Assembly (NCBI GenBank): GCA_963966185.1
Contig: CAWZYM010000102.1
Location: forward strand, 313,501-377,500
Source: Rhabditoides inermis
Lineage: Eukaryota > Nematoda > Chromadorea > Rhabditida > Rhabditidae
DNA length: 64,000 nucleotides
Direction of reading: 5' to 3'
Shown: in pieces, positions 22,020 to 35,399 of the stretch
Layout: every line of letters starts with the position of its first letter
Position numbering within the stretch: the first letter of the stretch is position 1
Program-made: the position numbers and the translations under genes
The notes under the pieces: generated by a model
Seen by the model: only the letters and a program-made list of their open reading frames with translations
Told to the model about the DNA's origin: nothing
Databases searched by the model: none

Positions 22020-24830
22020 TTACTATGCTCATAGAAGGCGATCCGGGCACGCTCCGCGCGCCTCCACGGTTAAAGTATATCAGTATATCAGTAATTATAA
22101 TAAAACATTGATCACTGATACTGATATGCATTTTCTCCGACTTTTTGATCTTTTACTCTTTCGTTTGCACATAGAGGGCGCTCCGGCACGCTTCGCGCGC
22201 ATCCGCGGTCAAAGTCTATCAGTATATCAGTAATAATAAGAATATATTGATCACTGCTACTGATATGCATTTTCTCCGACTCTCTGATCGTTCACTTTCT
22301 CGTATGCACATAAAAAGCGCTTCGGCACGCTTCGCGCGCCTCCGCGGTCAAAGTCGATCAGTAGAGCAGTAATACCAAGACTATATTTATCACTGCTACT
22401 GATATGCATTTTCTCCAACTCTCTGATCTTTCACTCTCTCGTATGCACATAGAAAGCGCTCCGGCACGCTTCGCGCGCCTCCGCGGTCAAAGTCGATCAG
22501 TAGATCAGTAATAATGAGACTGTATTGATTACTGCTACTGATATGCATTTTCTTCGACTCTCTGATCTTTCACTTTCTCGTATGCACATAGAAAGCGCTC
22601 CGGCACGCTCCGCGCGCCTCCGCGGTCAAAGTATATCAGTAGATCAGTAATAACAAGACTATATTTATCATTGCTACTGATATGCATTTTCTCCGACTCT
22701 CTGATAGTTCACTTTCTCGTATGCACATAGAAAGCGATCCGGCACGCTTCGCGCGCCTCCGCGGTCAAATCCTATCAGTAGATCAATAATTAAAATAATA
22801 TAATTTCACTGCTACTGATATGCAATCTCTCCTACTCTCTGATCTTTCACTCTCTCGTATGCACATAGAAAGCGCTCCGGCACGCTTCGCGCGCCTCCGC
22901 GGTCAACGTATATCAGTAGATCAGTAATTATAAAAAATATAATGTCACTGCTACTGATATGCATTCTCTCCTACTCTCTGATCTTTCACTCTCTCGTATG
23001 CACATAGAAAGCGCTCCGGCACGCTTCGCGCGCCTCCGCGGTCAAAGTCGATCAGTAGATCAGTAATAATGAGACTGTATTGATTACTGCTACTGATATG
23101 CATTTTCTTCGACTCTCTGATCTTTCACTTTCTCGTATGCACATAGAAAGCGCTCCGGCACGCTCCGCGCGCCTCCGCGGTCAAAGTATATCAGTAGATC
23201 AGTAATAACAAGAATATATTGATCACTGCTACTGATATGCATTTTCTCCGACTCTCTGATCGTTCACTTTCTCGTATGCACATAAAAAGCGCTTCGGCAC
23301 GCTTCGCGCGCCTCCGCGGTCAAAGTCGATCAGTAGATCAGTAATACCAAGACTATATTTATCACTGCTACTGATATGCATTTTCTCCAACTCTCTGATC
23401 TTTCACTCTCTCGTATGCACATAGAAAGCGCTCCGGCACGCTTCGCGCGCCTCCGCGGTCAAAGTCGATCAGTAGATCAGTAATAATAAGACTGTATTGA
23501 TTACTGCTACTGATATGCATTTTCTTCGACTCTCTGATCTTTCACTTTCTCGTATGCACATAGAAAGCGCTCCGGCACGCTCCGCGCGCCTCCGCGGTCA
23601 AAGTATATCAGTAGATCAGTAATAACAAGACTATATTTATCACTGCTACTGATATGCATTTTCTCCGACTCTCTGATAGTTCACTTTCTCGTATGCACAT
23701 AGAAAGCGATCCGGCACGCTTCGCGCGCCTCCGCGGTCAAATCCTATCAGTAGATCAATAATTAAAATAATATAATTTCACTGCTACTGATATGCATTCT
23801 CTCCTACTCTCTGATCTTTCACTCTCTCGTATGCACATAGAGGGCGCTCCGGCACGCTTCGCGCGCCTCCGCGGTCAAAGCCTATCAGTAGATCAGTAAT
23901 TATAAAAAATATAATGTCACTGCTACTGATATGCATTCTCTCCTACTCTCTGATCTTTCACTCTCTCGTAAGCACATAGAGGGCGCTCCGGCACGCTTCG
24001 CGCGCCTCCGCGGTCAAAGCCGATCAGTATATCAGTAATTATAATAAAACATTGATCACTGATACTGATATGCATTTTCTCCGACTCTCTGATCGTTCAC
24101 TCTCTCGTATGCACATAGAGGGCGCTCCGGCACGCTTCGCGCGCCTCCGCGGTCAAATCCTATCAGTAGATCATTAAAAATAAGAATATACTGATCACTG
24201 CTACTGATATGCATTTTCTCCGACTCTCTGATCGTTCCCTCTCTCGTATGCACATAGAAAGCGCTCCGGTACGCTTCGCGCGCCTCCGCGGTCAAAGCCT
24301 ATCAGTAGATCAGTAATTATAATAATATACTGATCACTGATACTGATATGCCTTCTCTCCTACTCTCTGATCTTTTACTCTCTCGTACGCACATAGAAAG
24401 CGCTCCGGCACGCTTCGCGCGCCTCCGCGGTCAATGCCGATCAGTAGATGAGTAATTATAATAATATCTTGATCACTGTAACTGATATGCATTTTCTCCA
24501 ACTCTCTGATCGTTCACTCTCTCGTATGCACATAGAGGGCGCTCCGGCACGCTTCGCGCGCCTCCGCGGTCAAAGCCGATTAGTATGTCAGTAATTATAA
24601 TAATATATTGATCACTGCTACTGATATGCATTCTCTCCTACTCTCTGATCTTTTACTCTCTCGTACGCACATAAAAAGTGCTCCGGCACGCTTCGCGCGC
24701 CTCCGCGGTCAAAGTCGATCAGTAGATCAGTAATTACAATAATATTTAGATCACTGATACTGATATGCATTCTCTTCTACTGTCTGATCTTTTACTCTCT
24801 CGTATGCCCTTAGAGGGCGCTCCGGCACAC
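22020..24830 (-). repeat. 139-bp satellite array of M4 (~20 monomers)
   Basis: A block of about seven monomers is duplicated at 972-bp spacing: an AATACCAAGACT variant at 22371 and 23343, and a CTGATAGTTCAC variant at 22701 and 23673. Confidence 0.95.
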
Positions 24831-24915
24831 TCCCTATCAGTAGCTGGTTGACAATTATTATTTATTATAGATCCAAGTTTAATTTATAGTTGTCACTGGT
24901 CTAATATTATAAAAT

Positions 24916-24957
<42 letters not shown>

Positions 24958-25017
24958 TCGAAAGAGGAAGAGAGGAAGAGAGTGAGAGAGGGAGAGAAAG
25001 AGAGGGAGAGAGACGAA

Positions 25018-25075
<58 letters not shown>
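24916..25075. repeat. (GA)n microsatellite of M4
   Basis: GA tract with GGGA, GAAAGA and GACGAAAGA interruptions at the family-typical position. Confidence 0.95.
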
Positions 25076-25076
<1 letters not shown>

Positions 25077-26219
25077 TGAGAAAAGGAGAGAGATGAGAAA
25101 AAGAGTTTACATATTATTTCGCCTCGCCTCACTTCCCTGATTGAATATAGATGGACGTGAGTGCATATAGTAATGTTTTATTGTATTTACTCAGAATATG
25201 GTAATCGCGCAGTTTGTTGGAGTGTGGTGAGCTGTTTCGTAGTGCATGGTGCTGTTCTGGCTCATTTGCACAATTTACTGTTTCTTTCTCTAACAGCAGA
25301 CAGACTGGCAGCTGGCGCACTCTCACCTCGCCACACTCTCTCGTCGCGGGGCAATAAAACGACGTCGATTAGAGGAATTTAATTGATAGCGAGCGTCAGA
25401 GGTCACAAAAAGATGCAAATTTTGGTAGAAGTGTAGTGGCCACCTATATACATGTTGTAGTGAAGGGAGACCTTACACGATTGCCTAGTTTTCTTGAACA
25501 GCCCGCGACAATTGTTTGGTGTCGCCTCGCCTCGACTAAATCACTTCGTGAAAGAAAACCAGGAGGAGTTATAAAAAGATTACGGGCAGATTTGTAGGTG
25601 AGGGAGTGTAGAGGAGTGACGTAAAAACCGTTTCTCGAAAGATGAAGTCTGCGATTCGCAGTACTCGTTCTTGTAAGGTCTACTCGCCGCAGCCGATTCG
25701 CCAGTGACCCGTCTCCTCGCCTCACACACTATTTCGCCGCTTTTGTGTCTGACTCTCTCTGATTACGCGCTATTTCGTCGGACTTTCTGGAGCTTCTAGC
25801 TCCGCGGATATGAGAGATAACGAGCTGAAAATTGGAATCCTGCATCTCGGGACCGAGACCAACGGATCGATGTCACGTTTGGCTAGATAGGAGTAGTGGC
25901 TGGCGCGGTAGAGCGATGTATGGACAGACACCATAGGGCATTTTACACTTACATCAGACTAGCGCGCTTCGCGCGCTAGAAATATAGGTATAAAATAGAG
26001 GAGAAAATTATCTATCGATTGATATATAGATTGACTTGGTATGTGCTCTGGATGTGCTATTAGGAACTGTTCTAGAAGTGCTGTTGTCAGTCTTTCAGTA
26101 GATGACTCTTCATTTATTTCCTTTTTTTCTATTTTTCAGTAGTTTCAAATAATTAGAAAGTGTCACAGTTTATCAGTATCTGGTTGATAGTATCTGGTTG
26201 ACTGCTTTTCTACAGATGT

Positions 26220-27935
26220 ATTTACTATGCTCATAGAAGGCGCTCCGGCACGCTCCGCTGTCACAGCCTATCAGTAGATCAGTAATAAAAATAACAATAT
26301 AATGATCACTAATACTCATATGCATTTTCTCCTACTCTCTGATATTTTACTCTCTCGTATGCACATGGAGGGCTCTCCGGGCACGCTCCGCGCGCCTTCG
26401 CGGTCAAAGCCGATCAGTAGATCAGTAACTATATAAATAAACTGATCACTGATACTGATATGCCTTCTCTCCTACTCTCTGATCTTTCTTTTTCTCGTAT
26501 GCACATAGAAAGCGCTCCGGCACGCTTCGCGCGCCTCCGCGGTCAAAGCCTTTCAGTAGATCAGTAAAAATAAGAATATATTGATCACTGCTATTGATAT
26601 GCATTTTTTCCGACTCTCTGATCGTTCACTTTCTCGTTTGCACATAGAAAGAGCTCCGGCACGCTTCGCGCGCCTTCGCGGACAAAGCCGATCAGTAGAT
26701 CAGTGATTATATGAATATATTGATCAGTGATACTGATATGCATTTTCTCCGACTCTCTGATCTTTTAGTCTTTCGTATGCACATAGAAAGCGCTCCGGCA
26801 CGCTTCGCGCGCCTCCGCGGTCAAAGTATATCAGTAGATCAGTAAAAATAAGAATGTATTTATCACTGCTATTGATATGCATTTTTTCCGACTCTCTGAT
26901 CGTTCACTTTCTCGTTTGCACATAGAAAGAGCTCCGGCACGCTTCGCGCGCCTTCGCGGACAAAGCCGATCAGTAGATCAGTGATTATATGAATATATTG
27001 ATCAGTGATACTGATATGCATTTTATCGGACTCTCTGATCGTTCACTTTCTCGTATGCACATAGAAAGCGCTCCGGTACGCTTCGCGCGCCTCCGCGGTC
27101 AAAGTATATCAGTAGATCAGTAAAAATAAGAATGTATTTATCACTGCTACTGATATGCATTTTCTCCGACTCTCTGATCGTTCACTTTCTGATATGCACA
27201 TAGAAAGCGCTCCGGCACGCTTCGCGCGCCTCCGCGGTCAACGTATATCAGTAGATCAGTAAAAGTAATAATATATTGATCACTGCTACTGATATGCATT
27301 TTATCCGACTCTCTGATCGTTCACTTTCTCGTATGCACATAAAAAGCGCTCCGGCACGCTTCGCGCGCCTCCGCTGTCAAAGTATATCAGTAGATCAGTA
27401 AAAATAAGAATATATTGATCACTGCTACTGATATGCATTTTCTCCGACTCTCTGTTCGTACACTTGCTCGTATGGACATAGAAAGCGCTCCGGCACGCTT
27501 CGCGCGCCTCCGCGGTCAAATTATATTAATAGATCAGTAAATATGAGAATATATTGATCACTGCTACTGATATGTATTTTATTCTATTTTCTGATCGTTC
27601 ACTTTCTCGTATGCACATAGAAAGCGCTCCAGCACGCTTCGCGCGCCTCCGCGGTCAAAGTGAATCGGTAGATCAGTAAAAATAAGAGTATATTGATCAC
27701 TGCTACTGATATGCATTTTATCCGACTCTCTGATCGTTCACTTTCTCGTATGCTTATAGAAAGCTTATAGCTCCGGCACGCTTCGCGCGCCTCCGCGGTC
27801 AAAGTATATCAGTAGATCAGTAAAAATAAGAATATATTGATCACTGCTACTGATATGAATTTTCTCCGACTCTCTGATCGTTCATTTTCTCGTATGCACA
27901 TAGAAAGCGCTCCGGCACGCATCGCGGTAAAAGCC
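26220..27935 (-). repeat. 139-bp satellite array of M5 (~12 monomers)
   Basis: Diverged monomers; variants with CCTTCGCGGACAAAGCC recur at about 26670 and 26950, showing local duplication of two monomers. One monomer near 27750 has an AGCTTATAGCT insertion. Confidence 0.94.
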
Positions 27936-28011
27936 TATCAGTAGCTGGTTGACAATTCTTATTTATTAGAGATACAAATATAATTTATAGTTATCACTAT
28001 ATTATAAAATC

Positions 28012-28058
<47 letters not shown>

Positions 28059-28072
28059 GAGATAGAGAGACG

Positions 28073-28119
<47 letters not shown>

Positions 28120-28133
28120 GAGAGGGAGAGAGG

Positions 28134-28192
<59 letters not shown>

Positions 28193-28200
28193 GAGATGAG
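28012..28200. repeat. (GA)n microsatellite of M5
   Basis: GA tract with GACGAGATAGAG and GGGAGAGGG interruptions. Confidence 0.95.
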
Positions 28201-29092
28201 AGAGGGATTTGGATGAGAAAAGAAGGTTACATAGTATTTCGCCTCGCCTCACTTCCCTGATTGAACATACAATGACGTGAGTGCATATATTTATGTTTTA
28301 TTGTATTTACTCAGAATATAGTAATCGCGCAGTTTGTTGGAGTGTGGTGAGCTGTTTCATAGTGCATGGTGATGTTCTCGCTCATTTGCACAATAGACTG
28401 TCTCTTTCTCTGACATCAGACAGACTGGCAGCTGGCGCACTCTCACCTCGCCACACTCTCTCGTCGCGGGGCAATAAAGTGGCGTCGATTAGAGGAATTT
28501 AATTGATAGCGGGCGTCAGAGGTCACAAAAAGATGCAAATTTTGGTAGAAGTGTAGTCGCCACCTATCTGCATGTTGTAGTAAAGGGAGACCTTACACGA
28601 TTGCCTAGTTTTCTTGAACAGCCCGCGACAACGTTTTGGTGTCGCCTCGCCTCGACTAAATCACTTCGTGAAAGGAAACCAGGAGGATTTATAAAAAGAT
28701 TACGGGCAGATTTGTAGGTGAGGGAGTGTAGAGGAGTGACGTCGAAACCGTTTTTCGATAGCTGAAGTCTGCGATCCGCAGTGCTCGTTCTTGTAAGGCC
28801 TACTCGATGCAACCGTTCAACCACCTACCCGTCTCCTCGCCTCACACACTATTTCGCCGCTTTTGTGTCTGACTCTCTCTGATTACGCGCTATTTCGTCG
28901 GACTTTCTGGAGCTTATAGCTCCGCGGATATGAGAGATAAAGGGCTGAAAATTGGAATCCTGCATCTCGGGACCGAGACCATCGGATCGATGTCACGTTT
29001 GGCTAGATAGGAGTAGTGGGTGGCGCGGTAGAGCGATGGACGGACGGAAACCATAGGGCATTTTGCACAGCCAGGCGCAGCGGGCGCTGCGA

Positions 29093-29130
29093 CTAGCGCT
29101 CCGGCGCGCTGTCGCGCGCCTCCGCACTAG
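29093..29130 (-). other. 38-bp terminal hairpin of M6
   Basis: CTAGYGC at both ends and paired GCGCGC segments inside. It differs from the alpha and beta hairpins and resembles the GC core of the 139-bp satellite. Confidence 0.85.
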
Positions 29131-29519
29131 GTATACAAAAATAGAAAAAAGAAGAATAGTTCGTCTTGCATGTTTGATAGTTGATTGCTCTCTAATGACT
29201 TTTGCGAAGATACATACACGCAAAAGATGTAGTTGAAGTGTTCAAGTTCTATGTATTTTGTAAAAGTAGCTTAATTTTTGTCTTTTCTAACTATCACTCC
29301 TACTTCTTTTTCACTTATTTTATGTTTCACAGATGTACACCGCACCATGTCTTTCTCCTCTACACTGTTCTGTCTACTTTCCATCCTATCTCCCCTTCCC
29401 CCTCTCTCTCTCTCTTTCCTCGACACAGTTCTACTCTCCCCTATCTCTCCTCTCTCTCTTCTCCCTCTCCCACTGTCTCGCTATCTCTTTCTCTCTTTAT
29501 TTTCTCTCTCTCAGTATAG

Positions 29520-29940
29520 TATTCTCTAGAAACAGTATTATATTCTCTATTGTCTACTGTCAACTTTCTAGAGACAATACTAATACTATGCTCTTGTTTG
29601 TCTACTGCATATTTTTCTACTACTGTGAAAACAACTTTCTAGAGACAATACTATGTTTTCTTCTGTCTACTTTCACCTCTCGTCACCTCTTCCACTCCCA
29701 CTCTCACATCTGCAGTAATCACTATGACTGCGATTTTCGAGAGACAGTTATGTCTACTCTCCCTTCTCTCTTCTATTTTCTGTCTCTCTCTCCTATTCTC
29801 TCTCCTGTATACTTTCACGTCCCCGCTGCGGTGACAAAAATTTTCTAGAGACAGTACTATGGTACCTTCTGTTTACTCTTCTATTCTCACATCTGCAGTA
29901 GTCAATGCGACTTTCGAGAGACAGTAATGTAAAAAAACAT
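29520..29940 (-). repeat. Degenerate CTTTCTAGAGACAATAC interspersed repeats
   Basis: At least five irregularly spaced copies of a TTTCTAGAGACARTACTATG-like motif or its TTTCGAGAGACAG variant, within the CT-rich part of the gamma element. The same series occurs inverted at about 62570-62990. Confidence 0.7.
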
Positions 29941-31429
29941 TTTAAACAGAAAGTACTACTCTCTTCTCTACTGTCTTCTCTCCCTACTGTCTACTCTCTC
30001 ACGTTCTAAATTATAATTTGACCGCCTGTGCTTGCCAAATGACATGTAAGGTGAACTCGATTCTCACCTCACCTCACTTCCACTCGACACTGTACTGCAT
30101 CGAAAAGCGGAATTTCAGGCTGAATATGTACAAGAGTACAAGTAATAAACTCAAAACTTAGTTTCAACTGAAAAAAGAAGCAGTACATAGTTCTATATTA
30201 CGTCTACAATGACTTCGAGAAAAGAAGCCGGCTGGCGCGCCCTAACACGTTGTGCGCACGTGTGAAGAAGTTTGAAACAGTTTGAGGTTGATTTGATTGT
30301 TAGAAAGCACTATCTATTGACGTCTCGAAACATTTTACTTAACTTTCAACCTTCAGCATTTCGTTTTGTCAAAGTTATTCGTTTAAGATAGAAATTTTGT
30401 CTTTTTCAACTGACTCAATCCATTATTGTTATATTCAGACATATTCCTATCAAAAAAGACACAACTGAGTGGATATAGGTCAGTGATTGCGAATGCCAAC
30501 TATTCGATATCGATCGGTTGACCTGGCGGCTGGTAGCGAGCAATCCGGTGGGCGCGACCCCAGCAAGTAACGCGCGCTCAGAAAATGTCTAATACTGTAT
30601 GAAGACAAAGTCCGATTGATCTGAAACTTTGACAGAAGGGCTTTTTTGCCCAGAAAAGCTTAAGTTTACAAATTGGACCCTCTATCTCGTCTGTACGAAA
30701 AGTCGATGATATTCGCCATATTTGGTGACTTTTCGAAAAAGGAAACCAGTTTCTATAATCTATTATACGTAATCTTTCTTCTATCCAATTTTTATAGAAA
30801 TCGAAGATCATGAAATTTGGGTGCATTTTGGGTACATTCGCCTATTTGGGCATGAAGATGAGGTCACAGGCAGCTGGTATCGCGGCTATCAATTTTTTCT
30901 AGGTCGATTCACCTACTCTCCAAATTTGATTCTGATTGAAGTATTTTGAAATTTTTCTCCATAGTTAAGAGATTAGGTGATAACTATGATCAGAAGATCG
31001 CTATTGACGAGATATTTGGAATTTTGCGTTCTCAGGTATTGAAGAAACTTTCTAGAAAAAATGAGTAGTTAGAGTAGACTTTGAAAAGAGATATCTCTCC
31101 GGAAGGACAGACAGACAGACAGACACCATAGTAAATATTAGTATAAAAGGGGGACTAGCGCGCTTCGCGCGCTAGAAATATGGGTATAAAAGAGAGGAGA
31201 AAATTATCTATCGATTGATATATAGATTGACTTGATATGTGCTCTGGAAGTGCTATTAGGATCTGTGCTAGAAGTGCTGTTGTCAGTCTTTCAATAGATG
31301 ACTGATCTTTATTTATTTCCTTTTTTTTATTTTTCAGTAGTTTCAAATATTTAGAAAGTGTCACAGTCTATCAGTATCTGGTTGATAGTATCTGCTTGAC
31401 TGCTTATCTACAGATGTTATATTTACTAT

Positions 31430-33295
31430 GCTCATAGAAGGCGTTCCGGCACGCTTCGCGCGCCTCCACGGTCAAAGTATATCAGTAGATCAGTAATTAT
31501 AATAAAACATTGATCACTGCTACGGATATGCATTTTCTCTTACTCTCTGATCTTTCACTTTCTCGTATGCACATAGAAAGCGCTCCGGCACGCTTCGCGC
31601 GCCTCCGCGGTCAAAGTCGATCAGTATATCAGTAATTATAATGAAACATTGATCACTGATACTGATATGCATTTTCTCCGACTCTCTGATCTTTCACTCT
31701 CTCGTATGCACATAGAAGGCGCTCCGGCACGTTTCGCGCGCCTCCGCGGTCAAAGCCGATCAGTAGATCAGTAATTATAATAATACATTGATCACTGATA
31801 CTGATATACATTTTCTCCTACTCTCTGATAATTTACTCTCTCGTATGCACATGGAGGGCGCTCCGGAACGCTCCGCGCGCCTCCGCAGTCAAAGCCGATC
31901 AGTAGATCAGTAATTATAATAATACATTGATCACTGATAATAATATGCATTTTCTCCGACTCTCTGATTTTTTACTCTTTCGTATGCACATAGAAGGCGC
32001 TCCGGCACGCTTCGCGCGCCTCCGCGGTCAAAGCCGATCAGTAGATCAGTAATAAAAAGAATATATTGATCACTGCTACTGATATGCATTTTTTCCGACT
32101 CTCTGATCTTTCACTTTCTCGTATGCACATAGAAAGCGCTCCGGCACGCTCCGCGCGCCTTCGCGGTCAAAGTTGATCAGTAAGTCAGTAATAATAAGAA
32201 TATATTGATCACTGCTACTGATATGCATTTTCTCCGACTCTCTGATCTTTCACTTTCTCGTATGCACATAGAAAGCGCTCCGGCACGCTCCGCGCGCCTC
32301 CGCGGTAAATGCTTATCAGTAGATCAGTAATAATGAGAATATATCGATCACTGCTACTCATATGCATTTTCTCCGACTCTCTGATCTTTCACTTTCTCGT
32401 ATGCACGTAGAAAACGCACCGGCACGCTCCGCGCGCCTCCGCGGTCAAAGTTGATCAGTAAGTCAGTAATAATAAGAATATATTGATCACTGCTACTGAT
32501 ATGCATTTTTTCCGACTCTCTGATCTTTCACTTTCTCGTATGCACGTAGAAAGCGCTCTGGCACGCTCCGCGCGCATCCGCGGTCAAAGTTGATCAGTAT
32601 ATCAGTAATTATAATAAAACATTGATCACTGATACTGATATGCATTTTCTCCGACTCTCTGATCTTTTACTCTTTCGTATGCACAAAGAAGGCGCTCCGG
32701 CACGCTTCGCGCGCCTCCGCGGTCAAAGCCGTTCAGTAGATCAGTAATTATAATAAAACATTGATCACTGATACTGATATGCCTTCTCTCCTATTCTCTG
32801 ATCTTTTACTCTCTCGTACGCACATAGAAAGCGCTCCGGCACGCTTCGCGCGCCTCCGCGGTCAAAGCCGTTCAGTAGATCAGTGATTATAATAATATAT
32901 TGATCACTGATACTGATATGCCTTCTCTCCGACTCTCTGATTTTTTACTCTCTCGTATGCACATAGAGGGCGCTCTGGCACGCTTCGCGCGCCTCCGCGG
33001 TCAAAGCCGATCAGTAGATCAGTAATTATAATAAAACATTGATCACTGATACTGATATGCATTTTCTCCGACTCTCTGATTTTTTACTCTCTCGTATGCA
33101 CATAGAGGGCGCTCTGGCACGCTTCGCGCGCCTCCGCGGTCAAAGCCGATCAGTAGAACAGTAATTATAATAAAACATTGATCACTGATACTGATATGCC
33201 TTCTCTCCGACTCTCTGATTTTTTACTCTCTCGTATGCACATAGAGGGCGCTCTGACACGCTTCGCGCGCCTCCGCGGTCAAAGCCTATCAGTAG
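31430..33295 (-). repeat. 139-bp satellite array of M7 (~13 monomers)
   Basis: 139-bp monomers with moderate divergence. The three nearest the 5' side share a GCGCTCTGGCACG or GCGCTCTGACACG variant. Confidence 0.95.
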
Positions 33296-33469
33296 CTGGT
33301 TGACAATTACTATTTATTATAAATACAAGTATAATTTATAGTTATCACTGGTCTAATATTATAAAATATAAGAGAGAGAGAGAGAGAGTGAGATGAGCAG
33401 CTGGTTGACAATTATCATTGATTTTAGATCCAAGTAGACTTCATAGTTATTAATCTAAAATCATAATAT

Positions 33470-33502
33470 ATAAGAAAGAGAGCAAGAGAGTAAGAGAGAG
33501 AG

Positions 33503-33578
<76 letters not shown>

Positions 33579-33585
33579 GAAAAAG
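33470..33585. repeat. (GA)n microsatellite of M7
   Basis: Long pure GA tract. A second short tract lies at 33372-33388, again preceded by its own GCTGGTTGACAATTA segment. Confidence 0.95.
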
Positions 33586-34825
33586 AGAGGGATGAGAAAA
33601 GGAATTGGATGAAATAAGGAGGTTACATAGTATTTCGCCTCGCCTCACTTCTCTGATTGAATATAGAATGACGTGAGTGCATATAGTAATGTTTTATTGT
33701 ATGTGCTCAGAAAATAAAATTTGCATAGTTTGTTGGAGTGTGGTTAGCTGTTTCGTAGTGCATGGTGATGTTCTCCTTCAATTGCACGATTTACTGTTTC
33801 TTTCTCTAACAGCAGACAGACTGGCAGCTGGCGCACTCTCACCTCGCCACACTCTCTCGTCGCGGGGCAATAAAGTGGCGTCGATTAGAGGAATTTAATT
33901 GATAGCGGGCGTCAGAGGTCACAAAAAGATGCAAATTTTGGTAGAAGTGTAGTGGCCACCTATATACATGTTGTAGTAAAGGGAGACCTTACACGATTGC
34001 CTAGTTTTCTTGAACAGCCCGCGACAACTGTTTGGTGTCGCCTCGCCTCGATTAAATCACTTCGTGAAAGGAAACCAGGAGGATTTATAAAAAGATTGCG
34101 GGCAGATTTGTAGGTGAGGGAGTGTAGAGGAGTGACGTCGAAACCGTTTTTCGATAGCTGAAGTCTGCGATTCGCTGTACTCGTTCTTGTAAGGCCTACT
34201 CGATGCAACCGTTCAACGACCTAACCGTCTCTTCATCTGACACACTATTTCGCCGCTTTTCTGTCTGACTCTCTCTGATTACGCGCTGTTTCGTCGGACT
34301 TTCTGGAGCTTATAGCTCCGCGGATATGAGAGATAACGAGCTGAAAATTGGAATCCTGCATCTCGGGACCGAGAGCATTCGATCGATGTCAAGTTTGGCT
34401 AGATAGGAGTAGTGGGTGGCGCGGTGGAGCGATGTATGGACAGACACCATAGGACATTTAGCCAGAGCGGCGCAGCGGCGCTGCGACTAGCGCGCTTCGC
34501 GCGCTAGAAATATAGGTATAAAATAGAGGAGAAAATTATCTATCGATGGATATATAGATTGACTTGATATGTGCTCTGGAAGTGCTATTAGGAGCTGTGC
34601 TAGAAGTTCTGTTGTCAGAGCCTTCCAAACATGAATGATCTATTTCATTAATTTTGAATTACAGTATTAACAAATGTTTGAACATTGTCAATGTCTAACA
34701 GTAGCTGGTTGATAATTTTTGATTCTCGACTGATATTATCTTACCTATGCTCATAGAAGGCGCTCCGAGATGCAGCCGAAGACTATCGGTATATGAGTGA
34801 TAACTATGTCATAACTAAACTAGGG

Positions 34826-35390
34826 ACGGGCGCGTGGGGGGAATATACTGGGTGGCTGGCGACATGCCTCCCCAATGGGAGTCGCGTAACGTGAGGGGTC
34901 ACCCGAGAGAGTGATAGTAGCGCGCGCGGGCGATGCCGCGAGACACTCGCTATTATCAACCATTACATTCTTTGTATCCCTCAGGCATAAGAAAGGGAGC
35001 ATCACCTCAGACAGAGAATTCAATTATCTTCTCGTACATACCACATATGATTAGCATTCCAATCTCCGAGACCTCGCTATTGGCTCTCAAAGGGAGTGCA
35101 CTCATTTTTGATGAACCTGTTTTTTGTTGTTTTTGAACATTGTATTTTGTTTGGCCGTCTCTGTTCCAACGATTTCCAGTGGAAAACTGAATTGCCGTTC
35201 TAACTGTACCTTCCATTTGTTGATTCAAAAATCCCTAAAATTCCCATTTGACTTTTTGTAGAAAAGTTGACTGCTGACGACCATCATTTCTCTCTTCTTT
35301 TGTCATTTCCCATTCTTCATCTCTGCGTGGCGGCCAGGTCGTCTTTTATGTAAGGTGTCTATATAGGTTTTCTTCTGAAATAAATAACAC
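34826..35390. other. Captured non-element DNA, proximal part
   Basis: Sequence with no match elsewhere in the window. It joins the satellite-flank unit after CATAACTAAACTA. An open frame at 34933-35133 (+) is preceded near 34980 by a possible acceptor TATCCCTCAG. I could not identify it and found no good donor. A CCAG|TGG site near 35180 and AAATAAATAA near 35380 are weak signals only. Confidence 0.4.
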
Positions 35391-35399
35391 ACTTACATG

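Larger units (their letters stand above)
21750..25958 (-). mobile_element. Alpha-family Helitron-like element M4
   Basis: Complete 4.2-kb element, TC at 25958 to CTAG at 21750. 5' module about 25090-25930, GA tract 24916-25075, array 22020-24830, 3' module 21771-22010. Its 5' end reads TCTGATGTAAG before the CTATGG box, unlike neighbours that begin TCGC. Confidence 0.78.
25959..29092 (-). mobile_element. Alpha-family Helitron-like element M5
   Basis: Complete 3.1-kb element, TC at 29092 to CTAG at 25959. 5' module about 28225-29065, GA tract 28012-28200, array 26220-27935. The 5' end carries the CGCAGC/GCTGCG palindrome. Confidence 0.78.
29093..31154 (-). mobile_element. Gamma-family Helitron-like element M6
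   Basis: Complete 2062-bp element, TC at 31154 to CTAG at 29093. 5' box beside a short (GACA)n run near 31110-31135. The 5' half (30060-31150) has no gene. The 3' half (29131-30000) has CT-rich DNA with degenerate CTTTCTAGAGACAATACTATG-like repeats. A 38-bp hairpin (29093-29130) forms the end. It matches P6 (61315-63413) inverted along its whole length, confirming both boundaries. No satellite and no coding gene. Confidence 0.8.
31155..34486 (-). mobile_element. Alpha-family Helitron-like element M7
   Basis: Complete 3.3-kb element, TC at 34486 to CTAG at 31155. Array 31430-33295, GA tracts 33372-33388 and 33470-33585, 5' module about 33620-34460, 5' palindrome CGCAGC/GCTGCG at the tip. Confidence 0.78.

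Noticed and set aside
29202..29848. Open frames up to 171 residues in the gamma element
   Set aside because: Ser/Leu/Phe-rich low-complexity translations; the matching copy P6 has indels that break them differently.
34991..35133. Frame with LKGSALIFDE resembling a helicase DEAH box (motif II)
   Set aside because: The next residues are PVF, not AH; no other helicase motif or good donor is present.
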